Part shown: one piece after another, positions 8,736 to 15,469 of the stretch
Layout: every line of letters begins with the position of its first letter
Position numbering within the stretch: the first letter of the stretch is position 1
Assembly: GCF_002723975.1 (NCBI RefSeq)
Contig: NZ_BEWO01000018.1
Coordinates: forward strand, 1-47,318
Source of the DNA: Gluconobacter japonicus
GTDB taxonomy: Bacteria > Pseudomonadota > Alphaproteobacteria > Acetobacterales > Acetobacteraceae
Length of the DNA stretch: 47,318 nucleotides
Direction: 5' to 3'
Translations under genes and position numbers: made by a program
The notes under the pieces: generated by a model
Database searches by the model: none
What the model was told of the DNA's origin: nothing
The model's input: the letters and a program-made list of their open reading frames with translations, nothing else

Positions 8736-8961
8736 GGGTTCCGCCAGCCTCTTCAAAAAGCGCTTGGGCAGAAGGCGTCGCAGCGACGTAGCGGGCAACA
8801 CGCGCGCTGTCTCTGCGGATACGGTCTCGGCGTGCACTCTTTGCCCCTGTCTCCAGCAAATCACGAATGAGCTGGCTCAGAGGGATACCGCGCGCCGTTG
8901 CTTCCTGCTCCAGGTCAGTGCGCAACCTCTCGTCCAGACGGATCGATAGGGGGGATGCCAT
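8725..8961 (-). CDS. RHH antitoxin
   Basis: 78 residues from the ATG at 8961. An ATG at 8973 also exists, but the GGAG within it fits as ribosome site for 8961. The N-terminus is a ribbon-helix-helix DNA-binding fold (SPLSIRLDERLRTDLEQEATARGIPLSQLIRDLLE, given in parts by residues 3-37). The C-terminal helix (ARYVAATPSAQALFEEAG) is the likely toxin-binding segment. It would bind and inhibit the PemK-like toxin downstream and repress the operon. The direct repeats at 8994-9015 are the likely operator. Confidence 0.75.
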   Translation of the reverse strand: MASPLSIRLDERLRTDLEQEATARGIPLSQLIRDLLETGAKSARRDRIRRDSARVARYVAATPSAQALFEEAGGTHGA

Positions 8962-8993
8962 GACACACTCCATACATTCAGAACGTCGTTAAA

Positions 8994-9015
8994 GTAGCGC
9001 AATTTCGTAGTGCAA
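8994..9015 (-). promoter_or_regulatory. Tandem operator-like repeats of the toxin-antitoxin operon
   Basis: GTAGCGCAA at 8994-9002 and GTAGTGCAA at 9007-9015 are direct repeats differing by one base, 13 bp apart and 33-54 bases upstream of the antitoxin ATG at 8961. RHH antitoxins commonly bind tandem sites of this kind. Confidence 0.45.
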
Positions 9016-9109
9016 AACAACATATTTGGCAGGGCAGAACGCGCCGAGATGCCTTCGGCCTCGGTCCGCTCCTCCCCCACTGGCTGCAACACCCGCAGGG
9101 TGGCGCGAA

Positions 9110-9140
9110 GCGCAAACTGAAAGTTTGCATTTGTGTATGG
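9110..9140 (+). other. Candidate oriT (hairpin plus nic-like site)
   Basis: GCAAACT at 9112-9118 and AGTTTGC at 9122-9128 form a perfect 7-bp hairpin with a GAA loop. ATTTGTGTATGG (9129-9140) follows at once. In R388 the TrwC target is a GCGCACC-GAAA-GGTGCG hairpin followed by TATTGTCT, with the nick before ATAG (established knowledge). From TTTGTGTATGG onward, 8 of 11 bases match when aligned, which would put the nick between 9136 and 9137. The position between the relaxase gene and an stb-like operon supports the call. Confidence 0.55.
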
Positions 9141-9155
9141 AAAAAGAAAAACTCT

Positions 9156-9225
9156 GTAGCTTTCTTGTAGTCGTTGGTAGTCGGCGCGTAGCTCTTACGT
9201 AGTCGATTGTAGTCATTTGGTAGTC
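9156..9225 (+). repeat. Helically phased GTAGTC repeat array
   Basis: Seven hexamers of form GTAG(T/C)(C/T) start at 9156, 9167, 9177, 9188, 9199, 9209 and 9220. Spacings are 11, 10, 11, 11, 10 and 11 bases, so every copy faces the same side of the helix. Five read GTAGTC and two GTAGCT. The array ends 60 bases before the first gene of the operon at 9285. R388 has 9-bp repeats at 11-bp intervals upstream of stbA, which StbA binds. This array looks equivalent in layout though not in sequence. Confidence 0.8.
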
Positions 9226-9284
9226 GTGTTAGGGTGCCCCTGAGAGATGCGCAGCAGCCGCACAACGGCCACGGGAGGCACCAC

Positions 9285-10187
9285 ATGGCAGCGACAGGTA
9301 TCGGGATCAGCGGGGCCATTGGCGCGCTTGAAAACGTGTCTGGAGCGATGTCGCTGCGCGTGTGGATGGAAGCGAACCGCGAAGAGCTACTGCGGGCATG
9401 GAACGGGCGTCGTTTGAACTGGCAGGCCCTGTGCGCATGGTTCAAAGACGTTGGGCTAACCAATGCTGATGGGCAGGCACCGACTGTACGATGTGCCAAA
9501 ATGACGTGGTATCGGGCAGGCAAGACATTGGCTGCCCGGAAGGACCGTGCAGTGGCAGAGGCGGACGGTCCTTCTCGTGATCAAGCGGCTCGCAGAACTG
9601 TCGCGCCGACAGACAAAGCGCGGTCTGGCCCCTCTGATGAAGAGATCTTTGCCCTCATGGCTGAAGCCGATAACGAGGAGCGTCGCAACAGGGAGCGTCG
9701 TGAGCGGATCGCAGGCTATGAGGCACAGCGCAGAACCATGGCGGAGTCCAACGGGGGTGGCGTTCAGTCAGAGGCCCCCGTCGAGGCCACCCAGTCCGAG
9801 CCTGCACCTTTAGAAACCGCCACCCGCCCCCGGGTCAAAATCGGCCAGATCGCGAACCATGTGACGATGCTCAAGCAGGCTCCCCGTTATGGTGCGGACA
9901 GGGACAAGCCACTCCCGCCGCCTTATGTCGGCCCTCGGCCTGATGGAATGCCGGAATATCTGCCGCTCGATGCCCTCATGCCTCTCGATGCGACGGGGCG
10001 TCAGCCCGATGGTCGCATCGACTATGAGGCGCTACCGGGACTGCCACGACGCTCGTTTTTTGAAAGAGATCGAGACTGGGCAAAAGCCTGCATTCCGATG
10101 GTGGAGGCTATCCCTCATGAAGATCGATCACTGATCCTTAGAGGGTTGCTGATGCGTGCGCGTGATCTGATGAAGACTCTATACTAG
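9285..10187 (+). CDS. Putative StbA-like DNA-binding protein
   Basis: 300 residues from the ATG at 9285, which has a GGGAGG ribosome site ten bases before it. A longer frame from 9234 lacks one. The N-terminal part (about 20-80) looks like a helix-turn-helix domain: MSLRVWMEANREELLRAW, LNWQALCAWFKDVG and CAKMTWYRAGK. A charged, probably unstructured middle (about 85-190) follows, then a Pro-rich segment and a C-terminal domain with YLPLDALMPLDATG. It is the first gene of three and lies just after the phased repeats, so I infer that it binds them. The family call rests on context and layout, not on clear sequence similarity. Confidence 0.6.
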   Translation: MAATGIGISGAIGALENVSGAMSLRVWMEANREELLRAWNGRRLNWQALCAWFKDVGLTNADGQAPTVRCAKMTWYRAGKTLAARKDRAVAEADGPSRDQAARRTVAPTDKARSGPSDEEIFALMAEADNEERRNRERRERIAGYEAQRRTMAESNGGGVQSEAPVEATQSEPAPLETATRPRVKIGQIANHVTMLKQAPRYGADRDKPLPPPYVGPRPDGMPEYLPLDALMPLDATGRQPDGRIDYEALPGLPRRSFFERDRDWAKACIPMVEAIPHEDRSLILRGLLMRARDLMKTLY

Positions 10188-10195
10188 CCACCTGT

Positions 10196-10223
10196 CCGCA
10201 CTCACAAACGGTGTCCGCATACT
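10196..10223 (+). promoter_or_regulatory. Shared promoter-like motif (CTCACAA - 10 bases - CATACT)
   Basis: CCGCACTCACAA at 10196-10207, ten bases, then CATACT at 10218-10223, 52 bases before the ATG at 10275. The same box and spacing occur upstream of four leftward units. It indicates a separate promoter for the second and third genes of this operon. Confidence 0.65.
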
Positions 10224-10274
10224 GAAGGTCTCTCCTCTCTGAGCCGGAGATGGCATTGAAAGTAAGGACCTGTC

Positions 10275-11057
10275 ATGAGTGAAAAGCCTACCCCCTCCAA
10301 ATCACCCCGCACGCCTGTTGCCGCGGTCAAAGCAGGTCGCGGAAATCTCGGCGGATCTACGGCCGAGGCGGCGCTTGCGGAACGCGCCATCATGCAAGGG
10401 CGCTCACCTCTGCTTGCAGATGGCGACGCTCGCAATCCCGGGCTCTCGGCGTTCAAATCTGTCTATGAGCGTTTTGGTCTCACACGTCCCAAGAACGAGG
10501 ATGCAGGGGTCCTGAGAGAGTGGTTTTCCGAGGCGTTCGGAACTGCGGCCGAGCAGAAGAAATCGCTTCTGGTCGATGTCGGTGGTGGCGATCGAACACT
10601 TGAACTCTGGGCAAAAGAGGAAGGAGTCATCTCTCTGGCGGAGAGTATTGGTCTAGACGTCACCGGACTGTTCATGTGCGGCCCCCAGCCCGGAGATCTC
10701 GACTACATCAAACGCCTTTGGGAAAGCGAACTTTTCCGCCCCAAAAGAGCCCTGCTGGTATTCAACGACTGGACGGTCCCAGCTGGACACGACCCGGATC
10801 GTGCTTTTGGTCGTCTCATCGAGGATCCACTTTTCGAACAGATGCAAGGTTGCGAGGTCCGCTATCTGAGGATCCCGAAGCTGAGCGTTCTTCCTGCGAT
10901 TATCGAGAGTGGGCTCTCCTTCCAGCAGGTCATGGAGAGTGCGCCGCGCCCCTGCGGAACGCCGTTCGACGTTCTGCGTCGTGCACAGGTCAAGCGCTGG
11001 TTTGACCTGATCGAAAGCAACATCGTCGCCGAAAAGGTTGAAAGCTGGCTCCCATGA
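10275..11057 (+). CDS. ParA/MinD-like ATPase with abnormal P-loop (StbB-like)
   Basis: 260 residues. The layout is ParA-like: a glycine-rich loop (AVKAGRGNLGGST, residues 17-29), a helix, then SPLLADGDARN (44-54) where ParA has its second signature, and SLLVDVGGGD (97-106) as Walker B. The normal deviant Walker A is KGGxGKS/T. Here the loop is lengthened and the lysine before the last Ser/Thr is replaced, so ATP hydrolysis may be lost or altered. R388 StbB is also a deviant-Walker protein required for conjugation. The gene overlaps the next by four bases (ATGA). Confidence 0.65.
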   Translation: MSEKPTPSKSPRTPVAAVKAGRGNLGGSTAEAALAERAIMQGRSPLLADGDARNPGLSAFKSVYERFGLTRPKNEDAGVLREWFSEAFGTAAEQKKSLLVDVGGGDRTLELWAKEEGVISLAESIGLDVTGLFMCGPQPGDLDYIKRLWESELFRPKRALLVFNDWTVPAGHDPDRAFGRLIEDPLFEQMQGCEVRYLRIPKLSVLPAIIESGLSFQQVMESAPRPCGTPFDVLRRAQVKRWFDLIESNIVAEKVESWLP

Positions 11058-11701
11058 GTGACGCTGAGACGCCTCTTTCCGCCCTGCACGCTTTGCAGGA
11101 CGCGGGCCGCCTGATGGAAGAAGCGGCCCGACTGGAAGGGATGGACCAGTATTCTCCATTCGGGAAATGGGTTTCCGCAACCCGAGCCACCATGGACGCC
11201 TTTGCGCGGCTCGCTCTGTCGTGCGCCTCTGAAATGCAGAATTTCAGAGGAGAGGCCCGCGATATTATCGAGATGGCCAAGCAGGAAAAAAACACTCTGC
11301 GGGACCAGTTTATCGAAAGTCGTCGACAGGTCGAAAAACTGGGGGAAGTCGCGGAACGGAATGTCGAGAAGCAGGAACTGTTTCGAGACCGCGAATTGCA
11401 GGCTACCCTTGGTCGGATCGTCTCCGGCGTGACCTCGGAGCTGCGCAAGGAAGTTTTCGACCAGTTGCGGACGGAAATTCCGACGCATGAGCGCCAGTTT
11501 TACAAGGAAGCGCGATGGCGCGCGTACGTGCGGATGACACTGGCCGGTGCGGTCCTCATTGGTCTCGGCTTTGCCTCTGGCTACACGTATGACGGCTATG
11601 CGGCGCGGGTCGGCCGTTATTGCGAAGAACATCAGGCGTTCGACACGAAGGGCGCATCGTGGTGTCAGATCGTCCCGCCGCCGATCCTGCCGAAGTCCTG
11701 A
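11054..11701 (+). CDS. Membrane-anchored coiled-coil protein (StbC/MobE position)
   Basis: 215 residues. The first 140 are helical and charged (GEARDIIEMAKQEKNTLRDQF, ESRRQVEKLGEVAERNVEKQ), typical of a coiled coil. A single membrane segment follows at about 157-178 (MTLAGAVLIGLGFASGYTY). A short tail carries two Cys. The protein would hold its coiled coil in the cytoplasm at the membrane, where it could anchor the ATPase encoded just upstream, with which it overlaps by four bases. The third gene of the R388 stb operon and MobE of other mobilisation modules occupy similar positions. No direct homology is claimed. Confidence 0.65.
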   Translation: MSDAETPLSALHALQDAGRLMEEAARLEGMDQYSPFGKWVSATRATMDAFARLALSCASEMQNFRGEARDIIEMAKQEKNTLRDQFIESRRQVEKLGEVAERNVEKQELFRDRELQATLGRIVSGVTSELRKEVFDQLRTEIPTHERQFYKEARWRAYVRMTLAGAVLIGLGFASGYTYDGYAARVGRYCEEHQAFDTKGASWCQIVPPPILPKS

Positions 11702-11771
11702 GCGGGCTCTTACGCACCGGCTTCAGGGCGAAGCCCTGACGCACCATACTTCACAGCCGCGCTTGCGCGGT

Positions 11772-11788
11772 TGTGTCCATTTTGGCGC
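11772..11788 (+). repeat. 17-bp interspersed repeat, copy 2
   Basis: Exact copy of the repeat at 3594 and 32034, located 71 bases past the stop of the third stb-like gene and just before the terminator at 11804. Confidence 0.7.
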
Positions 11789-11803
11789 GGTCTGACCGGA
11801 CAA

Positions 11804-11836
11804 CAAAAAAGGCGGCTCCCAGGGGAGCCGCCTTTT
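11804..11836. terminator. Bidirectional Rho-independent terminator
   Basis: GGCGGCTCC (11811-11819) pairs with GGAGCCGCC (11824-11832). A run of A precedes and a run of T follows, so it can stop the rightward stb-like operon and the leftward gene ending at 11863. Confidence 0.85.
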
Positions 11837-11862
11837 GCGTGTGTGGACCTGGCCGAGGCCGA

Positions 11863-12084
11863 TCAGGCGAGGCCGTTCGACGCGGCCCGGATCTCGTCAG
11901 GGGTGGCACCAGCGGCGCGCGCCTCTTCTGCGGCCTTCTCGATGCTGGAATCGAAGCGGGTATTTTCCAGAAACGTCATGAGGGCGTCCGCAAGGGCGAA
12001 GCCACGCGCAAGGTGCTCCAGCCGTCTCAGGGGGAGGCTCTTGGCGCTGGCGTCGGGGACATAGGGGGCGAGTGCGTGAGACAT
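11863..12084 (-). CDS. Small hypothetical protein
   Basis: 73 residues, from ATG at 12084. It is alpha-helical throughout, with ARGFALADALMTFLE and EKAAEEARAAGATPDEIRAA, and has no membrane segment or cysteine. It ends 27 bases before the bidirectional terminator, which supports it as a real last gene of a leftward unit. A GC hairpin (GCCGCGCCC, 12147-12155, with GGGCGCGGC, 12159-12167) separates it from the gene upstream. Function unknown. Confidence 0.6.
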   Translation of the reverse strand: MSHALAPYVPDASAKSLPLRRLEHLARGFALADALMTFLENTRFDSSIEKAAEEARAAGATPDEIRAASNGLA

Positions 12085-12146
12085 GGGACAGGCTCCACGA
12101 CCGGGCGGGGCCGGTCGCTCTTCGATGTGCAGAGGGACAGGAAGAG

Positions 12147-12167
12147 GCCGCGCCCTGTGGGCGCGGC
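12147..12167. repeat. GC hairpin between two leftward genes
   Basis: A perfect 9-bp stem with a TGT loop (GCCGCGCCC / GGGCGCGGC). A second palindrome, CGACCGG/CCGGTCG, lies at about 12097-12116. It may be a small member of the palindrome family seen elsewhere in the window; no T-run follows it. Confidence 0.5.
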
Positions 12168-12176
12168 GGGCTTGCC

Positions 12177-12833
12177 TTAGAAGCCCATGGCGTCGGCCTG
12201 AACGGCGGCGACGTCACGGGAGAGGCTGCGGCCATTGTCGCGGGTGTAAGGCTTCCAAGCCTGACCCATGAGTTCCTCATAGGCGGCACACGCGCCGGAA
12301 GCGACGCAGGAGAGCGCGTAAGCCTTCGCGCCGTTTTCGGCAGCGATACGGCGCAGACCGTCCACGCGGTTATCTGCCCCATCCACGCCCATGCGGTCTT
12401 CGTCGCGGTCGCCGTTGGCGTAACTGTCTGCGGCATCCTTGGCGATCATACGGCGGTTTTCATAGAAATTCGCGGCGCCATAAGCGGACCGGATGAGACC
12501 ATCCACCACGCGGTCAAGGTGCATCCGCAGACCGTTGAAATTCTGCTCGCCCCGGATATAGGTCACGAGGATGGGAAACATCAGCTCGTATTGCTCGCGC
12601 ACCATGTTGGACCCTGCCCCGGTCAGCTCGTCAACGTCACCGGCTTCGACACCGAACGCCAGCACGATTTTTGCCATCTGGTCTTCAGACGGAACGAGAC
12701 GGAGAATGTCGGCCAGACCCGGAGAGGCAAGAGCCTTGGTGCGGCGTTGTGCTTCACTGAAGCGGCGAACAGCCGCGGGGGAGTAGTTGCCCTGAGAAGC
12801 GTTCTGGGACATTGTGTTGGATGCGTCGGACAT
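12177..12833 (-). CDS. Hypothetical cytoplasmic protein
   Basis: 218 residues, ATG at 12833. The N-terminus is Ser/Asn/Gln-rich and probably flexible, followed by a helical, mostly hydrophilic body (RRFSEAQRRTKALASPGLADILRLVPSEDQ). It has two cysteines close together (SCVASGACAAYEE, near 185). It has no signal peptide and I do not recognise the family. The upstream region contains the first copy of the ~490-bp duplicated element; ssb, 1.5 kb away, has the second copy in the same relative position. The two genes may therefore share regulation. Confidence 0.65.
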   Translation of the reverse strand: MSDASNTMSQNASQGNYSPAAVRRFSEAQRRTKALASPGLADILRLVPSEDQMAKIVLAFGVEAGDVDELTGAGSNMVREQYELMFPILVTYIRGEQNFNGLRMHLDRVVDGLIRSAYGAANFYENRRMIAKDAADSYANGDRDEDRMGVDGADNRVDGLRRIAAENGAKAYALSCVASGACAAYEELMGQAWKPYTRDNGRSLSRDVAAVQADAMGF

Positions 12834-12848
12834 GAAATGTACCTTTCT

Positions 12849-12855
12849 AGTCTAG
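12849..12855. promoter_or_regulatory. AGTCTAG box (one of three)
   Basis: AGTCTAG, here within the palindrome CTAGTCTAG (12847-12855), lies about 15 bases before the ATG at 12833. The same 7-mer occurs at 13674-13680, just upstream of the gene starting at 13667, and in reverse at 14762-14768 upstream of ssb. CTAG is rare in most proteobacterial DNA, so a shared operator or promoter part is plausible. Confidence 0.4.
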
Positions 12856-12966
12856 CGAAGTCCCGTTCGGTGGTGAGACACCGTTCGGGGCGCTTTGTCT
12901 TGAGGGCCAATCCCTCTCGACAAGTAAAAGATAGCCTTTTCAGCCTTTCATGACAAGAGAAAAAGC

Positions 12967-13460
12967 GCAGAAAACCGCCATAAAACGCGTTTTATTTTCG
13001 CGTGACAAGTAAAAAGATTACTTGATTACTTCATGAATACCTGTCGTTTTCCTAGACCCATCCTGCCCGTGCGGCGAGCACATTGACGGCGACGAGAGTG
13101 GAACGACAGTGGCGTTTTCCTGAGCCCATCCTGCCACCGGCCAAGACGGGCGACGGGACAGGCCGTCAAGCCCGGAGCGTCCTGAGCAAGGGTGTCAGGC
13201 CTGCGGCTGATGCGGGGTCGCGTGCGGCCCTGCAGCAGACGCGGGCCTGACACCTGCCGCCGAGGGTCGCGCAGTGGCTTTACGGACTGGCACGGCGACT
13301 GTCAGACTGAACGCTGGATGCGAGGACGCTGTCGTGGAACGGCCCTCCCGGGCGGTCCTTCAGGACCGTTCGGGAGGGACGAGGAGCCGTCTCACGGTCG
13401 AACGTGCCAGACCAGGACCGTCCGTTCAGGGAAAAGAACACGGGTGAACCGTTACCCGGA
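12967..13460. repeat. Structured noncoding element, copy 1
   Basis: About 490 bases without a convincing gene, strongly similar along its length to 14839-15328. It contains two direct repeats of GTTTTCCT..CCCATCCTGC (13046 and 13114). An 11-bp stem (13191-13201 with 13244-13254) encloses an inner stem, and a long hairpin runs 13343-13378 (CCCTCCCG../..CGGGAGGG). A final CGGGT/ACCCG hairpin lies near 13441-13457. A CAAGTAA / TTACTTG inverted repeat (13006-13024) lies in its left part. The stems are kept in copy 2 despite base changes, which points to a selected structure. It lies upstream of the gene starting at 12833. Confidence 0.8.
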
Positions 13461-13490
13461 CGGCCCGCCCCGACCCTTCCTTTGCTTTTT

Positions 13491-13667
13491 CTACTTATGG
13501 CCCTGATTTGTGCCGGAAGAGTCCCGCGTCAGGAAGAACACACCCCCACCCACGGCAAGCACCAGCAGGCCTCCCCGAATTGGATGCAGAAAGCCCTGCC
13601 AGATCAGGAGTAGAATGGCGACCTGAATGATCAGCGCACCGATGCGAATGACTGTTTGTCGTGACAT
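13491..13667 (-). CDS. Small two-segment membrane protein
   Basis: 58 residues, ATG 13667 to TAG 13491. Two hydrophobic stretches (GALIIQVAILLLIWQGFL at 10-27 and GGLLVLAVGGGVFFL at 32-46) are joined by a short HPIRG turn, with a polar tail ending NQGHK. This is a typical small inner-membrane hairpin. The gene is too short for most gene-finding cutoffs. It precedes the structured element copy 1 and has an AGTCTAG box directly upstream. Function unknown; small membrane toxins and holin-like proteins have this form. Confidence 0.6.
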   Translation of the reverse strand: MSRQTVIRIGALIIQVAILLLIWQGFLHPIRGGLLVLAVGGGVFFLTRDSSGTNQGHK

Positions 13668-13785
13668 GGGGCCAGTCTAGTCTTTTTCTCTGTCCTGGCG
13701 CAGCCCCCCTGTGGGGGGCGAGCATTGGGGGCATCAAAGCTCGCGCCGACGAGGCGCGTCCGCCTGACTAAACCGGGTGAGCGGA

Positions 13786-13810
13786 CAAAAAAAGCGGCCC
13801 GGAGGCCGCC
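13786..13810 (-). terminator. Rho-independent terminator
   Basis: On the minus strand, a GCGGCC..GGCCGC hairpin (13794-13809) is followed by seven T. It lies just past the stop at 13823 and closes the leftward unit of two small membrane proteins. Confidence 0.8.
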
Positions 13811-13822
13811 TGTCTTTCGGTA

Positions 13823-13957
13823 TCAGGAAGGACTGTGCCGCTTCTGCCTCGGGGTCGAAGCGGGTAGCAACCGGCTCGCAATCCAGCCGAAAAGAGCGCA
13901 GCCCCCAGCAAACGCGGCGAGCATCATCAGCAGGTTTGGGAAGAACTCATTCATCAT
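13823..13957 (-). CDS. Small single-span membrane protein
   Basis: 44 residues from the ATG at 13957 (a second ATG is at 13954). One hydrophobic span, NLLMMLAAFAGGCALFGWIASRLL, occupies about residues 8-31 (given here by ends: Asn8 to Leu31), followed by a basic tail (STPRQKRHSPS). The start lies within the last 11 bases of the upstream gene, so the two are translationally coupled. A terminator follows. The positive tail predicts a cytoplasmic C-terminus. Confidence 0.55.
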   Translation of the reverse strand: MMNEFFPNLLMMLAAFAGGCALFGWIASRLLPASTPRQKRHSPS

Positions 13958-14219
13958 GTTCGGTCTCCGTTGGCGTGACCTCAGTGTTCGGAATATAGCC
14001 CAGAAGCGTCCACGCGGCAATTTCAAAAGCGGCAGCGGCGAGCGCGGCTGCCAGACGCTGCCACATAGGGACGGCCACTCCTGTGAAGAGCGGAGCCACG
14101 ATCCCCGCCCCGAGGATTGCCAACGCAAGACTCTGGCAGCCGCTTGCGAAAAGCTTCACGCGTTCGGTTGTATGCTGCGTTGAAGTGGGAGGTCTGGGAG
14201 GCAGCGTCGGCAGCATCAT
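13947..14219 (-). CDS. Small membrane protein with two spans
   Basis: 90 residues from ATG 14219 (or 14216), preceded by GAAGAG. After a Pro/Thr-rich head come two hydrophobic segments: LALAILGAGIVAPLFTGVAV (about 31-50) and LAAALAAAAFEIAAWTLLG (about 55-73). The tail is acidic (TPTETEHDE). It overlaps the 44-residue membrane protein downstream by 11 bases; the pair may form a complex. No family recognised. Confidence 0.6.
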   Translation of the reverse strand: MMLPTLPPRPPTSTQHTTERVKLFASGCQSLALAILGAGIVAPLFTGVAVPMWQRLAAALAAAAFEIAAWTLLGYIPNTEVTPTETEHDE

Positions 14220-14313
14220 GGAAAAGTCTCTTCGGTGGTCATAGCGCCGGTTCCTGTAAGGAGCGTAAACGGGGGACGGTCCTTTGGCAGGACCGTGCGA
14301 TGGACTCCGTGGC

Positions 14314-14730
14314 TTAGAATGGCGCCTGATCGTCCACTTCCTCATCCGATTGGCCCCAGCCGCCTCCTTCGCTTGCGCGGTTGCTGTCGATCAGCACCAG
14401 CTCACCCCTGAAACGGTCAATGACAACCTCTGTGGTGTAGTGCTCCTGACCGCCCTGATCGGTCCATTTGCGGGTGCGGAGTTCGCCTTCGAGATAGACC
14501 TTGCGGCCTTTGCGGAGAAAGCGTTCCGCCACGTCACCAGCCCGCTCATTGAAGATGACGACACGGTGCCATTCGGTGCGCTCACGACGCTCCCCGCTCT
14601 GTCGGTCGTTCCAGGTATCAGACGTGGCGAGTGTAAAACTTACGACCTTGGACCCTGACTGCATATTGCGCACTTCGGGGTCTTTACCAAGATTGCCAAC
14701 GAGAATGACTTTGTTAACGGAACCAGCCAT
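14314..14730 (-). CDS. ssb: Single-stranded DNA-binding protein
   Basis: 138 residues from the ATG at 14730, preceded by a GGAGG ribosome site. The N-terminal OB fold is clear: MAGSVNKVILVGNLGKDPEVR, then VVSFTLATSDTWND, EWHRVVIFNERAGDVAERFLRKGRKVYLEGELRTRKW (residues about 55-90) and YTTEVVI. The short C-terminal region is Gly-rich and ends in the acidic tip DDQAPF, which resembles the usual DDDIPF that recruits replication partners. It coats single-stranded DNA during replication or transfer. Plasmid ssb genes are often linked to conjugation. Upstream lie a TAAATAC/GTATTTA palindrome and structured element copy 2. Confidence 0.93.
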   Translation of the reverse strand: MAGSVNKVILVGNLGKDPEVRNMQSGSKVVSFTLATSDTWNDRQSGERRERTEWHRVVIFNERAGDVAERFLRKGRKVYLEGELRTRKWTDQGGQEHYTTEVVIDRFRGELVLIDSNRASEGGGWGQSDEEVDDQAPF

Positions 14731-14796
14731 GAGAGCCTCCAAGAAATAGGGAACGTATCAACTAGACTATTCGGCGTTATTGCCTCCGTCCATGAA

Positions 14797-14813
14797 TAAA
14801 TACTAGGTATTTA
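14797..14813 (-). promoter_or_regulatory. AT-rich palindrome upstream of ssb
   Basis: TAAATAC (14797-14803) and GTATTTA (14807-14813) form a perfect 7-bp inverted repeat with a 3-base centre, 67-83 bases before the ssb start. A TTACTTG box overlaps its right end, and a second lies at 14887. The same box occurs at 12921, 13006 and 13018 near copy 1. It probably marks an operator or promoter. Confidence 0.5.
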
Positions 14814-14838
14814 CTTGCTCGCAGTCAACGAAAAATTG

Positions 14839-15328
14839 GCAGAAAACCGCCACTTTCGAAGAAATAAAGCCGAAGGAGAAGGATTTTTACTTGTTGAATA
14901 CTGAAGGGATATTTGATGTTTTCCTAGACCCATTCTGCCCGTGCGGCGAGCACACTGATGGCGACGAAAGAGGAATGGAGGTGGCGTTTTCCTGAGCCCA
15001 TCCTGCCACCGGCCAAGACGGGCGACGGGACAGGCCGTCAAGCCCGGAGCGTCCTGAGCAAGGGGACTGGTTTGCGTCTGATGCGGGGTCGCGTGCGGCC
15101 CTGCAGCAGATGCGGGCCTGACACCTGAAGCCGAGGGATGTGCAGTGGCTTTACGGACTGGCACGACGACTGTCAGACTGAACGCTGGATGCGAGGCCGC
15201 CTTCATGGAACGTGCCTCCCCGGACGGTCCGAAGGACTGGCCGGGGAGGTTGAGGAGCCGTCTCACGAACCGATCCCCCAGACCAGGACCGCCCGTTCAT
15301 GGAAAAGGATGCGGGTAAGCCGTACCCG
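14839..15328. repeat. Structured noncoding element, copy 2
   Basis: Diverged direct copy of 12967-13460, upstream of ssb. Long identical runs (for example around 14986-15055 and 15078-15095) alternate with changed stretches. The hairpin CCTCCCCGG (15215-15223) / CCGGGGAGG (15241-15249) replaces CCCTCCCG / CGGGAGGG of copy 1 with both arms altered together. The stem 15074-15087 with 15099-15113 pairs at nearly every position. CGGGTA/TACCCG (15312-15328) replaces CGGGT/ACCCG. The 11-bp outer stem of copy 1 is lost here. Confidence 0.8.
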
Positions 15329-15469
15329 AAAGGGCCAGACCCGAGGGCCAGACGCCCGACTGAGGGCGGCTGGACGTCGGGGCTAGGCGGAGCTTGGCGA
15401 CGAAGGAGCCTAGCGCAGTAGAGCGAACGAACCCGTCAGGGCCGCCCCGATCCTCTTTTCGCCTCCCCT
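15329..15469. repeat. Additional hairpins between element copy 2 and the next gene
   Basis: No gene is apparent. CCAG-CGCCC (15348-15357) pairs with GGGCG-CTGG (15364-15373) around a short loop, and CTAGGC/GCCTAG arms lie near 15385-15413. A pyrimidine-rich stretch follows (CCTCTTTTCGCCTCCCCTTC near 15450-15470), as after the other palindromes. Confidence 0.5.

Noticed and set aside
9156-9225. Possible CRISPR or minisatellite
   Set aside because: Units are only six bases at 10-11 base spacing, with no spacers of constant length and no cas gene; helical phasing fits a protein-binding array.
14811-15266. A 151-codon minus-strand frame in the structured element copy 2
   Set aside because: It does not align as a protein with the frame of copy 1 over its full length; conservation follows stems instead, and composition is low complexity.
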